DNA of 64,000 bases from Candidatus Palauibacter rhopaloidicola (GTDB taxonomy: Bacteria > Gemmatimonadota > Gemmatimonadetes > Palauibacterales > Palauibacteraceae): positions 1-64,000 of the forward strand of contig JAPPGH010000062.1 of assembly GCA_026914155.1 (NCBI GenBank), given 5' to 3'. Shown piece by piece: positions 44,893 through 53,959 of the stretch. Position 1 is the stretch's first letter, and each line of letters starts with the position of its first letter. The notes below the pieces were generated by a model. The model was not told the origin of the DNA. It worked only from the letters and a program-made list of their open reading frames with translations, and did no database searches. A program made the translations under genes and the position numbers.

Positions 44893-45232
44893 ATAGATGG
44901 ACCGAAACCCGGAACGGGGAGGGAGGGCTGACTAAGCTGACTCGGAGAGTGTCTCAAACTCGTTCGCAGGCTCCGACGCCACGATCATTTTTCTGAAGGT
45001 GCTGGAGTGCGCCCTTGCTCTCGCCCGTCTTGGTCACGGAGCACTCCTTCGGCGTTTCAGCCTGTCCCGTCTCGGTCGGGAGTTTGCTCGATTCTCCTCG
45101 ACGAGACCGAAGGTGGCGGCCGAAGATCGAGGACATCGCGGCGCAAGTCGATGAATGCACCCGAGGGCGATCAACCGCGGCTTCACGGAACTGTTCCGCG
45201 CCATCTGAGTCGCGATCACCAAACCCAGGACC
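44893..45232. other. gene-free stretch between dead IS and LRR protease gene
   Basis: About 340 bases. A 68-codon minus ORF (44954-45160) contains ETPKECSVTKTGESKGALQH but has no recognised family; it may be a remnant. GTTCCCGCTCAGCGGGAAC (45248-45266), just inside the neighbouring gene's 3' end, is a seven-pair hairpin (TTCCCGC...GCGGGAA) that might terminate it. Confidence 0.35.
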
Positions 45233-47668
45233 CTATGGGTCCCATCGTTCCCGCTCAGCGGGAACACTCGGCTCGCGGACGATGCCGCCGCACTTCAACA
45301 ACGCTGGCCGCGAGGCGGAGGACTCGGAGCCCAGATACGCGGCTGCGGCGGCGCAGCGCGGACCGCCAATGAACTCCATCGTTCCCAGCCAAGCATCGAA
45401 TGCCACTGTAGCAGGGACGCATAACCCGTCGTTCTCGCCCCAAAGGAAGTATTGAAGCCGCAGCAGAGACAGCATTGAGGCGGGCAGCTCGCCGGTCAGC
45501 GCGTTGCTGTGTAGCATGAGCCAATCCAGACGGGCGAGGTTCCCAATCTCCGCCGGGATCGGGCCCGTTAGCGCATTGTTTTGGAGATCCAAGGATCTCA
45601 AGCGCGGGAGGTTCCCAATCTCCGCCGGGATCAAACCTGTCAAGCCGTTGCTGCCGAGACCTAGCCACTCCAGGCGAGCGAGATTGCCCAAACTCGGCGG
45701 GATCGATCCCGTCAGTTCATTCTCGCCAAGAACTAGCTGCCGCAGGTGCGCGAGGTTGCCCAACTCCGGCGGGAAAGGTCCGGTCAGCGAGTTCCTCGCC
45801 AACCACACACTTTCGACGGCCAAGTTGGCGAGCTCGGGGGGAATCTCTCCGCGCAACCCGTTACCTTGGAGAGAGAGGTATCGTACACTTCCGTCATCTC
45901 TCACGCGCACACCGTACCACTCGGAGAGGGGCACGTCCGTCAGCCAATTGTCGCTACGTGTCCAGCCCTCGCCGCTCGTCGCCTCGTAGAGCGCGACGAG
46001 TGCAGCCCGTTCTGTGGCAGGGTCCGGCCGGGGTGGAAGAGGCGGGAGAGGCGGTAGAGGCGGTAGCAGGGGCAGGACCGTGAAGTCATCGGCCAGGCTC
46101 ATGTCCACCGCGTAGCCGAGATCAGCGAGGGCGGCCAAGGTGATGGCACTCGTCGGTTCCTCGGGGTCATAGGTGAGGTCCCGGGTCACGGACATCAGTT
46201 CGGAACCGAAGACTTCCCCTCGCCAGTGGCTGTTATCGACGCCGGGCGATCCCGAATCGTTCAAGATCGGCACCTTCCCCTCGGCGTACTCGCTCCCGCC
46301 CGCTTCGTTGAACGCGGCAACAGCCAGCGGGCCGGGGAAATGCGTGTCCTGCACGGTCTCCTCGGTCGAGCGGTTCACGGCATGGGGTTCGCGGTCTCTC
46401 CACCAAATGGTCCCGATCCCAAGTACATGGGCGATTTCGTGCCGCGCCAAGTTCTCCACCTGACTCGCCGAGTACACTCCCGACAAGCTAGCGTTGAGGT
46501 GCACAGCGCCACGGTAGGGGAGCCCGCCCGCCGGGTCTGAGGGACTGGCACAACCCGCAGCACTTGGACAGACGCTCTCCGCGTCCGCATACACGGAAAT
46601 CCGCAGGTCATCGAATACCTCGGTCGCCTCACCGTCTGAGAAGCCGAAGTCCGGCCGTTCCGTCTCGATGAGCGCCGCCATCCAATAGTTGGCCGCGGCC
46701 TCCGTGCCTACACGCAGATCGGCGGGCACGTCGGCATCGAAGACGAGTTCGATCTGGAATCCCGGTTGCGCCTCGTCGCACAGCTCGCCGCGCCATCTTG
46801 GCACGCCGTCGAGCCAGCCGCTGAACTCCTCGTAGGGGACACAAAGCCCGTCCTGATCCCACCAGTAGAACGACTCAAGTTGCACCAGCGAGCGCATCGA
46901 AGCAGGCATTACGCCGGTTAAGCGGTTCCCGAACAGCCATAGGCTCGTCAGACTGTCGAGGTTGCCGAACTCCCGCGGAATCGGGCCGTCAAGGCGGTTG
47001 TCGCTCAGATCCAGCCGCCGAAGGCCGGAGAGGTTGCCGAGTTCAGGGGGGATGCTGCCCGTCAGCCCGTTGCCACTACCTTGTGCCGTTTGTGCCGACC
47101 CTAGGAAAAGGCCCCATACACTCCCGTCCCTCGTCGTGCGAACGCCGTACCATTCACTGAGCGGTCGGTCCGTGAGCCAGCCCTCGTTGTTCGTCCAGCC
47201 CTCCCCGCCCGTCGCTTCGTAAAGCAGACCAAGTACGGCTCGTTCCGATAGCCGCACGGTCACTTCAACGTTCTGCGTGGCGGTGAGGCCGCCCGGGTCC
47301 GCGGCGGTGACCGTGACGCTGGCCGTCCCGTTTGAGACACCCGTGATTTCCAGCGTACCGCCGGAGATCGCGACTGCAGCTACGGAGTCGGCCGAGGATG
47401 ATGCAGTATAGGCGAGTTGGTCGCCGTTCGGGTCGGAGAAGTAGCCTCTGATCGGCACGGCAACTGCACCGCCTACTTCGACCGTCCTCGCGGCGATCGT
47501 TCCCACGGCCTGGGGTGCCGCGTTCGGGGGCGGGGGCAGCGCGACGGGCGGCGGCGGGGAATCGTCGATGCAGGTCCCGCCGATCGCTGAGCAGCGAGGC
47601 TCGACCGGAGCCTCTCCGCAGGCCCACAGAAGGAAACCTAGCCCGAGGGCGATCAGCCGGAACTTCAC
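45233..47668 (-). CDS. lipoprotein with two LRR blocks flanking a leishmanolysin-like metalloprotease
   Basis: 811 residues from GTG 47668 (MKFRLIALGLGFLLWACGEA, lipobox near residue 17). Order: Pro linker; cadherin/Ig-like domain (about 45-145, VGTIAARTVEVGG...FSDPNGDQLAYTAS); first LRR block (about 150-290, plant-like NGLTGSIPPELGNLSGLRRL); protease (about 300-545) with zinc motif HEIAHVLGIGTIWW; poly-Pro linker LPPLPPLPPLPPRP; second LRR block (about 570-770, repeats of IPAEIGNLARLDWL). Both LRR blocks open with the same ALYEAT-GEGWT...PLSEWYGV unit. Probably surface-exposed or periplasmic; substrate unknown. An IS lies about 170 bases upstream. Confidence 0.85.
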   Translation of the reverse strand: MKFRLIALGLGFLLWACGEAPVEPRCSAIGGTCIDDSPPPPVALPPPPNAAPQAVGTIAARTVEVGGAVAVPIRGYFSDPNGDQLAYTASSSADSVAAVAISGGTLEITGVSNGTASVTVTAADPGGLTATQNVEVTVRLSERAVLGLLYEATGGEGWTNNEGWLTDRPLSEWYGVRTTRDGSVWGLFLGSAQTAQGSGNGLTGSIPPELGNLSGLRRLDLSDNRLDGPIPREFGNLDSLTSLWLFGNRLTGVMPASMRSLVQLESFYWWDQDGLCVPYEEFSGWLDGVPRWRGELCDEAQPGFQIELVFDADVPADLRVGTEAAANYWMAALIETERPDFGFSDGEATEVFDDLRISVYADAESVCPSAAGCASPSDPAGGLPYRGAVHLNASLSGVYSASQVENLARHEIAHVLGIGTIWWRDREPHAVNRSTEETVQDTHFPGPLAVAAFNEAGGSEYAEGKVPILNDSGSPGVDNSHWRGEVFGSELMSVTRDLTYDPEEPTSAITLAALADLGYAVDMSLADDFTVLPLLPPLPPLPPLPPRPDPATERAALVALYEATSGEGWTRSDNWLTDVPLSEWYGVRVRDDGSVRYLSLQGNGLRGEIPPELANLAVESVWLARNSLTGPFPPELGNLAHLRQLVLGENELTGSIPPSLGNLARLEWLGLGSNGLTGLIPAEIGNLPRLRSLDLQNNALTGPIPAEIGNLARLDWLMLHSNALTGELPASMLSLLRLQYFLWGENDGLCVPATVAFDAWLGTMEFIGGPRCAAAAAYLGSESSASRPALLKCGGIVREPSVPAERERWDP

Positions 47669-47836
47669 TGGACTTTCCCGCGCTGGCGTAGATAGAGGCT
47701 TAGCTGGGCGACGGTAGCAGCGGCGGCGAAAATACCTCGAAGGCTCTCGTAGCGCGTCACCGAGGAAAAGGTCTTGTCGAGTGTCTCCCGCGACCCGACC
47801 AGATGGAGCCGGGCCGTTGAGACAGCTCGCAGGTGC

Positions 47837-47860
47837 TGGAGCTGTCCCGCTTTCACGGAC
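47837..47860 (+). repeat. IS left terminal inverted repeat
   Basis: TGGAGCTGTCCCGCTTTCAC plus GGAC; it matches the reverse complement of 49094-49117 at 20 of 24 positions. Confidence 0.75.
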
Positions 47861-47954
47861 GGTTAGTTTCTGTGGTTGATCGTCCGCGGTTCTACTCCTT
47901 TCAGCCCCTCCCAGGCGCTCGAGAGAGGTCGTCCGCGTGCGCCGTGGGTGCGCC

Positions 47955-49059
47955 TCAGGCCGCATGGTCCCTCTCGTAGCTGGCCGGCGACTCGTAGCCG
48001 AGGGCCGAGTGAAGTCGGCGCGTGTTGTAGAAGCCTTCGATGAAGCCGAAGATCTCTCGCCGGGCTTCCGATGCCGTGCGGAACGAGCGCTTCCAGATCA
48101 GCTCGCACTCCAGCGTGGCGAAGAAGCTCTCGCACATGGCGTTGTCGTAGGCGTCGCCCGCCGAACCCATGGACTGGGCGATGCCCGACTCGCGGCAGCG
48201 CTCTCCGAAGGCCAGCGAGGTGTACTGCGAGCCCTGGTCCGAATGATGGACGACGCGCCCCTCGGGACGGCGGCGCGCCAGCGCCATCGCCAGCGCGGCC
48301 TCGACCAACTCGGTCCGCATGTGTGTCGCTATGGCCCAGCCGACGATGCGGCGGCTCCAGACATCGAGCATGATCGCGAGATAGAGTCGGCCAGCCCGCG
48401 TGGGCACGTACGTGATGTCGGCCACCCACAGCTCGTCGAGTCCCGAGGCCGAGAAGTCACGCTTCACCAGGTCCGGCGCGGGGCGGGCCTCGATATCCCT
48501 CTTGGTCGTCGCCGTCTTGAAGCGCCCCTTGGTTGCGCCCTCGATTTCCATCCCCCTCATCAGCCGCCCCGCGCGCTTCTGGCCCACCCGCTCACCCTTG
48601 CCCTGAGCGCCGCGTGGATCCGCGGACGGCCGTACGTCTCGCCGCTGCCGGTCCAGATCGCCCCGATCTTCGCCTCGAGCTCCGCGTCCCGCCGCACGCG
48701 GTCCGAGGCAGGCCGCTTGAGCCAGTCGTAGTAGCCGCTGGAGGAGAGACCCAGCACCCGGCACATCGCCGCCAGAGGAAACTCGGTCCGGTGCGCCTTC
48801 ATGAACGCGTACCCCCGCCGGGGATCGATCCGCTCTCCCTCGCGGGGCACCGCCGCGCAGCGGTGGTCGGGCCGCGGCTCTTCTTGGGATGTCCCGCTCC
48901 GTCCGGAGCCGCTTATTCTCCCGCTTCAAGCCCGACATCTCCCGTCGCGCCTCCGTCGTCAGCCCGTCGCTACCGAACCCCTCGTCCACATCCGCTCCGC
49001 GCCAACTCCACCAGCCGCTCCCAGTACTCGGACGGATACCGCCCCTTCTGGCCCGCCAT
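47955..49059 (-). pseudogene. IS3-family transposase orfA/orfB, frameshifted and deleted
   Basis: OrfA starts at ATG 49059 (MAGQKGRYPSEYWERLVELA) but lacks the expected helix-turn-helix middle; the coiled coil EARREMSGLKRENKRLRTER resumes in another frame. OrfB begins in a second frame (RRGYAFMKAHRTEFPLAAMC, RVLGLSSSGYYDWLKRP) and shifts near 48608. The DDE integrase core then reads on: DELWVADITYVPTRAGRLYL, HHSDQGSQYTS and the final glutamate in YDNAMCESFFATLECE are all intact to 47955. At least two frameshifts make it non-functional as sequenced. Confidence 0.8.
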
Positions 49060-49093
49060 GGGACACCTCCTTGCTTGACCCCAATGGATAGGT

Positions 49094-49117
49094 GTCCGTC
49101 AAAGCGGGGTAACTCCA
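49094..49117 (-). repeat. IS right terminal inverted repeat
   Basis: Read on the minus strand it begins TGGAGTTACCCCGCTTTGAC and ends GGAC; partner of 47837-47860. It lies 34 bases upstream of the orfA start. Confidence 0.75.
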
Positions 49118-49431
49118 ACATCCCCGTTACGTCCCCGCCTTGAGCATCGTTGCGGCGTGATGCCGCGCCAAGCCTGGAAGGATCATCGGGCTCGACCCGC
49201 TCGCCAAAGTGTGCGCCGACCCTCCCAATTTGCGTTCTGACTCGCCATTACAATACCCCCCAAAATAGGGGGACTATGGTCACTCAGTAGCGGATGTTGG
49301 TGGATAAGCGGTGCGGGAACGACTCAGCAACTGCTCAAGCCATAAGGGTTTCCGCATGAGATGTTGCCTGCGGCCGACAGCGGTTCCAGATTCTCCAGTC
49401 CTGTCAATCCCAACCGGAAACCGGCCCGCCT
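49118..49431. other. gene-free stretch with a GC hairpin before the defence island
   Basis: 314 bases. The only structure is CCCCC (49256-49260), loop CAAAATA, GGGGG (49268-49272). The rest would hold the promoter of the GHKL operon, but I cannot identify -35/-10 boxes with confidence. Confidence 0.45.
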
Positions 49432-51633
49432 ATGTCTGCCGTCCCGCGAAGACCGCTTGAAGTTGCATCGCGGCGTGTCGTGCAGGATGCCAAGCTGGCC
49501 ATACGGGACGTCTACGACGCCATCGTCGAACTCGTCACCAACTCCGACGACCGTTACCAGATTCTCGGGACGAAGGGGCGCGTCGAGATCGAGCTCGGGC
49601 GCCGCGGCAAGGGGCAGCCCTCGATCCTGCGCGTGCGCGACTTCGCCGACGGGATGACCACCGGGCAGATGAACCTGAAGCTCGGGAGAATCGGCGGGCG
49701 CGTGAGCGGAATGGAGGAGGGCAAATCCGTCCGGGGTACGAATTCGCGCGGAGCGAAGGACATCGCAGCGCTCGGGACGGTGACCTTCGAGTCGATCGCG
49801 GGCGATGGCCGGCTGCACACCTGCCGCATCTTCTCGAATCTGGAGTACGAGGCCGAAGATTCCCACGAGGTGTCGGCCGAGGTGCGCAAGGGGCTGGGCA
49901 TCGGCCAGGGGACCGGCACGGTGGTGACCATCGAGGTCGAGCGGAGCCACCGTATTCCGAAGATCGACACGCTGGTGCCGACTGTGGCGCGGCTGGTGCG
50001 ACTCCGCGACATCGTGTGGCAGGAACAGACGACGCTCGTCGTGCGGGGTCTCAAGGGAGACGGCGACCGCACGGTCGGCCTCCGCAGGCCCGCGGGCAAG
50101 AAGCGCATCTCGAAGACGTTCGCCGTGCCTGGGTATCCCGGGGCGAAGGCGAAGCTCATCGTCTACCGTGCGCGAAAACGGTTCCGCGCGGAGCCGAGCC
50201 GGCTCCGGCTCGGCGGCATCCTGGTCAAGTCGCGGCACGCCATCCACGAAGCGACCCTGTTCGACCGGGGGCTCGAGTGGGACTCCCACGCGCATTGGTT
50301 CTTCGGCCGGCTGACCTGCGAAGCGATCGACGACCTCTGGAATGAGTACGACGAGCGCCAGGCGCGCGGCGAGCCGCATCCGCCGGAGAACCCCGTCCCG
50401 ATTCTCGATCCGTCACGCAAGACCGGGCTCACTCCCGATCATCCGTTCGTGGAGGCGCTCTACAAGAAGGCGCTGGCGATGCTCAGGCCCTTGGTCGAGG
50501 AGGAACGGACCCGGGAGGAGCGCGAGCGGGCCCGCAGCGTCGAGAGCCGGAAGACGCGCAAGCGGCTCGACGCGCTCGAGAAGGCCGCCAACCAGTTCAT
50601 GGAGGACTTCTCCGACGAAGACGTGGCCCGCGACCCGAAGAGCAGGGAGCGGGGCAGCCGGTTCCAGATTCGCGGCTACTCGCTGACACCGCAGTATGCG
50701 CAGGTCGTGCGGGGACATTCCTTCAAGTGCTGGCTGACGGTGAAGTCGGAGGCGTTTCCCGAGATCGGCGAAGGCGAGCCGGTGCAGGTGCGGTGCCTGA
50801 CGGACGAGATCCGGGCGGACGCGACCCGTGTGCCGCTGGAGAGCCTCGAGGCGCAGGAGGGCGCGTTGCGGGCGACCTGGTCGGTCAGGGGGATGGAGGA
50901 GACGGCCGCGACCGGGCTCGAGGCGACCGTCGGTCCCATCAAGGCGGAGTCGACCGTGGCGGTGCTCTCTTCGGAGGCGGAACGGTACGCGGACGTCACC
51001 GAACTCCGGTTCGAGCGGAAGCGCTACCGCATCCGCGGCGGCTCGCGCAGAACCATCCGGCTGCTCGCCCCCGTGGAACTCGCCCGGGCGGCGGGACGGG
51101 AGTTCGAGCTCGAACCGTCATCGGACGACTTCCGCATCTCCGGCCCGAGAAAGCTGGTTCTGAGCGCCACTCTCGGAATCGCCGTGTGCAAGCTCAAGGT
51201 GGCCGTGCTGGACGCCGAGGCCGCGCCGACCCGGGTGATCGCCCGCCTTGGTGAACACGAGACGGAGACCGAACTGCGCGCGGCGCCCGCGGCGGGCTCG
51301 GGGATCGTGATCAAGCTGGAGGACGTGGATCACGGCGCGCTACGCTACCGGTGGAACAAGAACGTGCTGGAGATCGGAGCCCGGCACCCCTCGCTGAAGC
51401 GCTATCTGGGCCCGAAGTCCAAGCAGTATCCGGAGCAGGACTCGCTCCACTTCCGCGTGCTGCTTGCCGAGGTGGTGGCCGAGGCGCTGTGCGCGCGGCG
51501 GCTGCTGGGCAACATCGAGGCGAACCCGAGGGACTTCGACGGGATGTCGTGGGACGACTACTACCACCACTTCGCCAGGATGATGTCGGAGTTCCTCCCG
51601 AAGGCGCACGGCTTGATGGCGCCGGGTGCGTGA
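49432..51633 (+). CDS. GHKL-superfamily (MORC-like) ATPase, candidate defence protein
   Basis: 733 residues from ATG 49432. Residues 1-125 form a Bergerat-fold ATPase. The N-box is E33-L-V-T-N37-S-D-D, the Mg/ATP loop is DFADGM (70-75), and the lid is KSVRGTNSRGAKDIAALG. A transducer-like domain (about 150-300) follows, then a charged coiled coil (about 340-390, EEERTREERERARSVESRKT). The C-terminal half has beta-rich domains resembling Ig-like folds and ends in a helical domain. Such ATPases, distinct from kinases and MutL, are known from restriction-linked loci. It is the first gene of a three-gene operon with a 25-base gap to the next. Confidence 0.7.
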   Translation: MSAVPRRPLEVASRRVVQDAKLAIRDVYDAIVELVTNSDDRYQILGTKGRVEIELGRRGKGQPSILRVRDFADGMTTGQMNLKLGRIGGRVSGMEEGKSVRGTNSRGAKDIAALGTVTFESIAGDGRLHTCRIFSNLEYEAEDSHEVSAEVRKGLGIGQGTGTVVTIEVERSHRIPKIDTLVPTVARLVRLRDIVWQEQTTLVVRGLKGDGDRTVGLRRPAGKKRISKTFAVPGYPGAKAKLIVYRARKRFRAEPSRLRLGGILVKSRHAIHEATLFDRGLEWDSHAHWFFGRLTCEAIDDLWNEYDERQARGEPHPPENPVPILDPSRKTGLTPDHPFVEALYKKALAMLRPLVEEERTREERERARSVESRKTRKRLDALEKAANQFMEDFSDEDVARDPKSRERGSRFQIRGYSLTPQYAQVVRGHSFKCWLTVKSEAFPEIGEGEPVQVRCLTDEIRADATRVPLESLEAQEGALRATWSVRGMEETAATGLEATVGPIKAESTVAVLSSEAERYADVTELRFERKRYRIRGGSRRTIRLLAPVELARAAGREFELEPSSDDFRISGPRKLVLSATLGIAVCKLKVAVLDAEAAPTRVIARLGEHETETELRAAPAAGSGIVIKLEDVDHGALRYRWNKNVLEIGARHPSLKRYLGPKSKQYPEQDSLHFRVLLAEVVAEALCARRLLGNIEANPRDFDGMSWDDYYHHFARMMSEFLPKAHGLMAPGA

Positions 51634-51658
51634 TGAACAACTACACGGAGGGTGACAG

Positions 51659-52078
51659 GTGACTCCACGCTACTTGGCCGACGTCATGGCCGAATTGCCG
51701 TATCGGCTTCGCGACGAGGTCGGAGGGTACGTTCATGCCGTTGACGCGGCAGCCGACGACATTGCGCGCGAGTGTGGTATAAGGCTTACTGCCGCGATCC
51801 GTGAAGATTTCCTGTTTCTCGTCGGTATACGGCGGCTTTGGTCCACGATCAACAGTTCACATTGGCTTGCAGCAAATTCGGCTGAACTCTTCAGGAGAGC
51901 CGAAGTTCCACGCGTACAGGCGGGCAGCCTGTTCGTTGGTCCAGGCGAAGAGTTCAACCAGGAGCTGCGGCGACTCCACCATAGACTCCAGGTGCTACTC
52001 GCGGAGCACGGATTGGACGAGCCAGTGGAGATGAGTCACGTGTCGGATGTGCTGGTTTGGCTAGCTGAAAGGAGTTAA
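51659..52078 (+). CDS. hypothetical protein, second gene of the GHKL operon
   Basis: 139 residues from GTG 51659, preceded by GGAGGGTG. It is mainly helical (LADVMAELPYRLRDEVGGYV, EFNQELRRLHHRLQVLLAEH) with a central hydrophobic-aromatic part (FLFLVGIRRLWSTINSSHWL). No domain is recognised. Its stop codon shares one base with the next start (TAATG), so it is translated together with the possible nuclease. It is more AT-rich than the GHKL gene. It could be an adaptor or immunity-type protein; this is a guess. Confidence 0.55.
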   Translation: MTPRYLADVMAELPYRLRDEVGGYVHAVDAAADDIARECGIRLTAAIREDFLFLVGIRRLWSTINSSHWLAANSAELFRRAEVPRVQAGSLFVGPGEEFNQELRRLHHRLQVLLAEHGLDEPVEMSHVSDVLVWLAERS

Positions 52079-52815
52079 TGGGATTGGACACTGCGGCGAT
52101 TCGTGACGCGCTTGTGAAATTCGCCCGGCGCCACAAGACGGAACTTGATCGTCTGGGTTCTCGGAAGAGTCAATTGCTTGAAATCGGATCACTCGCGGTG
52201 TGCGCGGAGCACTACCGGCTGTTTGACTACGAGGTGTTACCGAAGAATCTGAAGCGTGGTTCCTTCAGGGTCAAACTCGGATCGAGAGGGTATCCGTGGA
52301 ACTTCAGCTGGTTCGAATGCGTGCGAGATAGCGAAATAGTTGAACTTCACGCGAACTTGTCGGTGTTCAGTTCTTACCGAATGGATGATGGAGTCTACGT
52401 CGTTGACGTTGGCGTTTCTAAGGGCGGCGCTGTCCCCCTGTGTAAGCCCACCGAAGGATGGCGCGCGGTCGAAAACGAAAAGCTCATCACATTTGCCGAA
52501 GCGAAATCCCTAGTAATCTATCCCATGCTACTCGCTCAATTTGTCGGAATCGTGAGCGAAATCACTCCCATTTTTCTGACAAACAACAGGCCCAGCGGCT
52601 TTCAGGAGGGTGATCACTTCGATCCAGCTCTCATTTCCATCGGTTATCTCCACGCCACGGCGCACAAGATTGCGCGCGCCTACCCGGAACGAGGATATCT
52701 GGTGAAAATCGTCCCGGCCATGGACATGAAGCTCTCCCTGTTGCGCAGTGAAGGTCGCCTTAGCGCTTCAGTGCTTGCCCGAAAAGATGAGATGGATCTG
52801 GACCTCCCCTTCTGA
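52078..52815 (+). CDS. possible PD-(D/E)xK-like nuclease, third gene of the GHKL operon
   Basis: 245 residues. A helical N-terminal part (KFARRHKTELDRLGSRKSQL) is followed by a block that looks like a restriction-endonuclease core. EHYRLFDYEVLP is the first acid region, and SEIVELHANLSVFSSYRMDD leads to GVYVVDVGVSKGG, with acidic residues ahead of a strand ending in lysine. The rest is helical. The assignment rests on motif pattern only; the spacing is not canonical and homology could not be tested. AT-richer than its surroundings. Overlap with the previous gene suggests a fixed stoichiometry in one complex. Confidence 0.5.
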   Translation: MGLDTAAIRDALVKFARRHKTELDRLGSRKSQLLEIGSLAVCAEHYRLFDYEVLPKNLKRGSFRVKLGSRGYPWNFSWFECVRDSEIVELHANLSVFSSYRMDDGVYVVDVGVSKGGAVPLCKPTEGWRAVENEKLITFAEAKSLVIYPMLLAQFVGIVSEITPIFLTNNRPSGFQEGDHFDPALISIGYLHATAHKIARAYPERGYLVKIVPAMDMKLSLLRSEGRLSASVLARKDEMDLDLPF

Positions 52816-53128
52816 ATCGGTAAACCCAGCCATCGGACTACCGCACTAAGGGGGCTGAGCGAGGCGAAGCGAGACCGGAAGAAGGTACAGAAGCGAAGGT
52901 TCAGACCACGGATCGTTTGCGTCCGATGCACCGTGAGAGCGGGGACACCTCCTAGACGGGGAAGAGCACGACTCCAAGTTGTACGGCGACCGCGACACGG
53001 TGGACCGATGCGGTATTGCCACGGACGCTCGAGACACGCATGTATCTGCGCCGGATCGGAGTCGGTCGCCGGCTGTCGGGGACGGGGATCAACCACCTCC
53101 GTTCGTTCGGGTCGCACGGGTTCACGAT
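52816..53128. other. gene-free stretch before the TIR gene
   Basis: 313 bases. The TIR frame is open back to 52979, but that part is Arg/Pro/Asp shadow sequence. I see no repeat, hairpin array or non-coding RNA signature (for example of a retron) here. Confidence 0.4.
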
Positions 53129-53923
53129 ATGGCACGGAAGGAGTCACCCCAATTGAAGGTCTTTCTCAGCTGGTCGGGGGCGGAGAGTCACGCCCTTGCG
53201 ATGGTGCTCCACGAGTGGCTCCCGGGCGTACTTCCGTCCGTCGATCCATGGATGTCCTCGGAAGACATCGCGAAAGGCCAACGCTGGGCCGAGGACATGG
53301 GCGAGATCCTGGAGGACTCGGCGTATTGCATCGTTTGCGTGACGCCTGGCGTAGAGAGGGAGCCATGGGTCAACTTCGAGGCCGGGGCGGTTTCGAAGAT
53401 CGTAAAAGGGTCGCGTGTGAGTCCTCTGCTCCTGGGCCTCTCGGTTGAAGACTTAAGCAACCTCCCGCTCGCGATGTTCCAGTGCACGACGTGCGACAAG
53501 GACGACGTGCTCAAGTTGCTGCGATCGATAGCCGCTGCCGGGGCCGCCGGCCGGGATGCGAAGCGGATCGACGGGATGTTAGACAAGACGTGGGGCTGGT
53601 TCAGCGACCAAGTCGACCGCATTCCCGTGACCGCGTCGGTGCCTCCTACCTCGGAGGCGGACAAGAATGATGCGGTCGATGACGAGACGCTGGACCACGA
53701 AGAAGAGCAGATTCTCACGATCCTTGCGGCTCGATTCCCTGAACCCGTTTACGAGAGCGCCCTTGTCAGGGCAATACGTATCCCCCCCCTCCGCTTGCGC
53801 TATCACCTTGACCGACTCGAGAAGTCGAAACTGCTGGAGAATCCGTTCTTTGAAGATGAGGGACTCTACGAGCTTACCGCGGCCGGTCGCCGGCTCGTTG
53901 TCGACCACGGATTGGACCCATGA
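53129..53923 (+). CDS. TIR-domain protein with C-terminal winged helix
   Basis: 264 residues from ATG 53129, which lies directly before LKVFLSWSGAESHALAMVLH, the first strand and helix of a bacterial TIR domain (about residues 8-150). WMSSEDIAKGQRWAEDM is the BB-loop region. The catalytic glutamate is E84 in EPWVNFEAGAVSKI, as in NAD-degrading TIR effectors. After a linker, residues about 185-262 (EEEQILTILAARFPEPVYESALVRAIRIPPLRLRYHLDRLEKSKLL) form a winged helix that may sense or bind nucleic acid. Likely a defence effector. A membrane protein gene follows after 36 bases. Confidence 0.8.
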   Translation: MARKESPQLKVFLSWSGAESHALAMVLHEWLPGVLPSVDPWMSSEDIAKGQRWAEDMGEILEDSAYCIVCVTPGVEREPWVNFEAGAVSKIVKGSRVSPLLLGLSVEDLSNLPLAMFQCTTCDKDDVLKLLRSIAAAGAAGRDAKRIDGMLDKTWGWFSDQVDRIPVTASVPPTSEADKNDAVDDETLDHEEEQILTILAARFPEPVYESALVRAIRIPPLRLRYHLDRLEKSKLLENPFFEDEGLYELTAAGRRLVVDHGLDP

Positions 53924-53959
53924 TGCGAGTGATTCCGTTGAACCGAAAAACGAAGGTAG

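Larger units (their letters stand above)
47837..49117. mobile_element. IS3-family insertion sequence with both terminal inverted repeats, inactivated
   Basis: 1,281 bases bounded by imperfect 24-base inverted repeats starting TGGAG (20 of 24 matching). It contains degraded orfA and orfB on the minus strand. No target-site duplication is recognisable in the immediate flanks, so the insertion is old or rearranged. It separates a gene-poor stretch from the defence island. Confidence 0.8.

Noticed and set aside
44954-45160. A 68-codon minus ORF next to the dead IS
   Set aside because: No recognised family, no ribosome site; could be debris, so not called as a gene.
52816-53128. Possible retron or other non-coding RNA before the TIR gene
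   Set aside because: No inverted flanking repeats or strong fold and no reverse transcriptase nearby.
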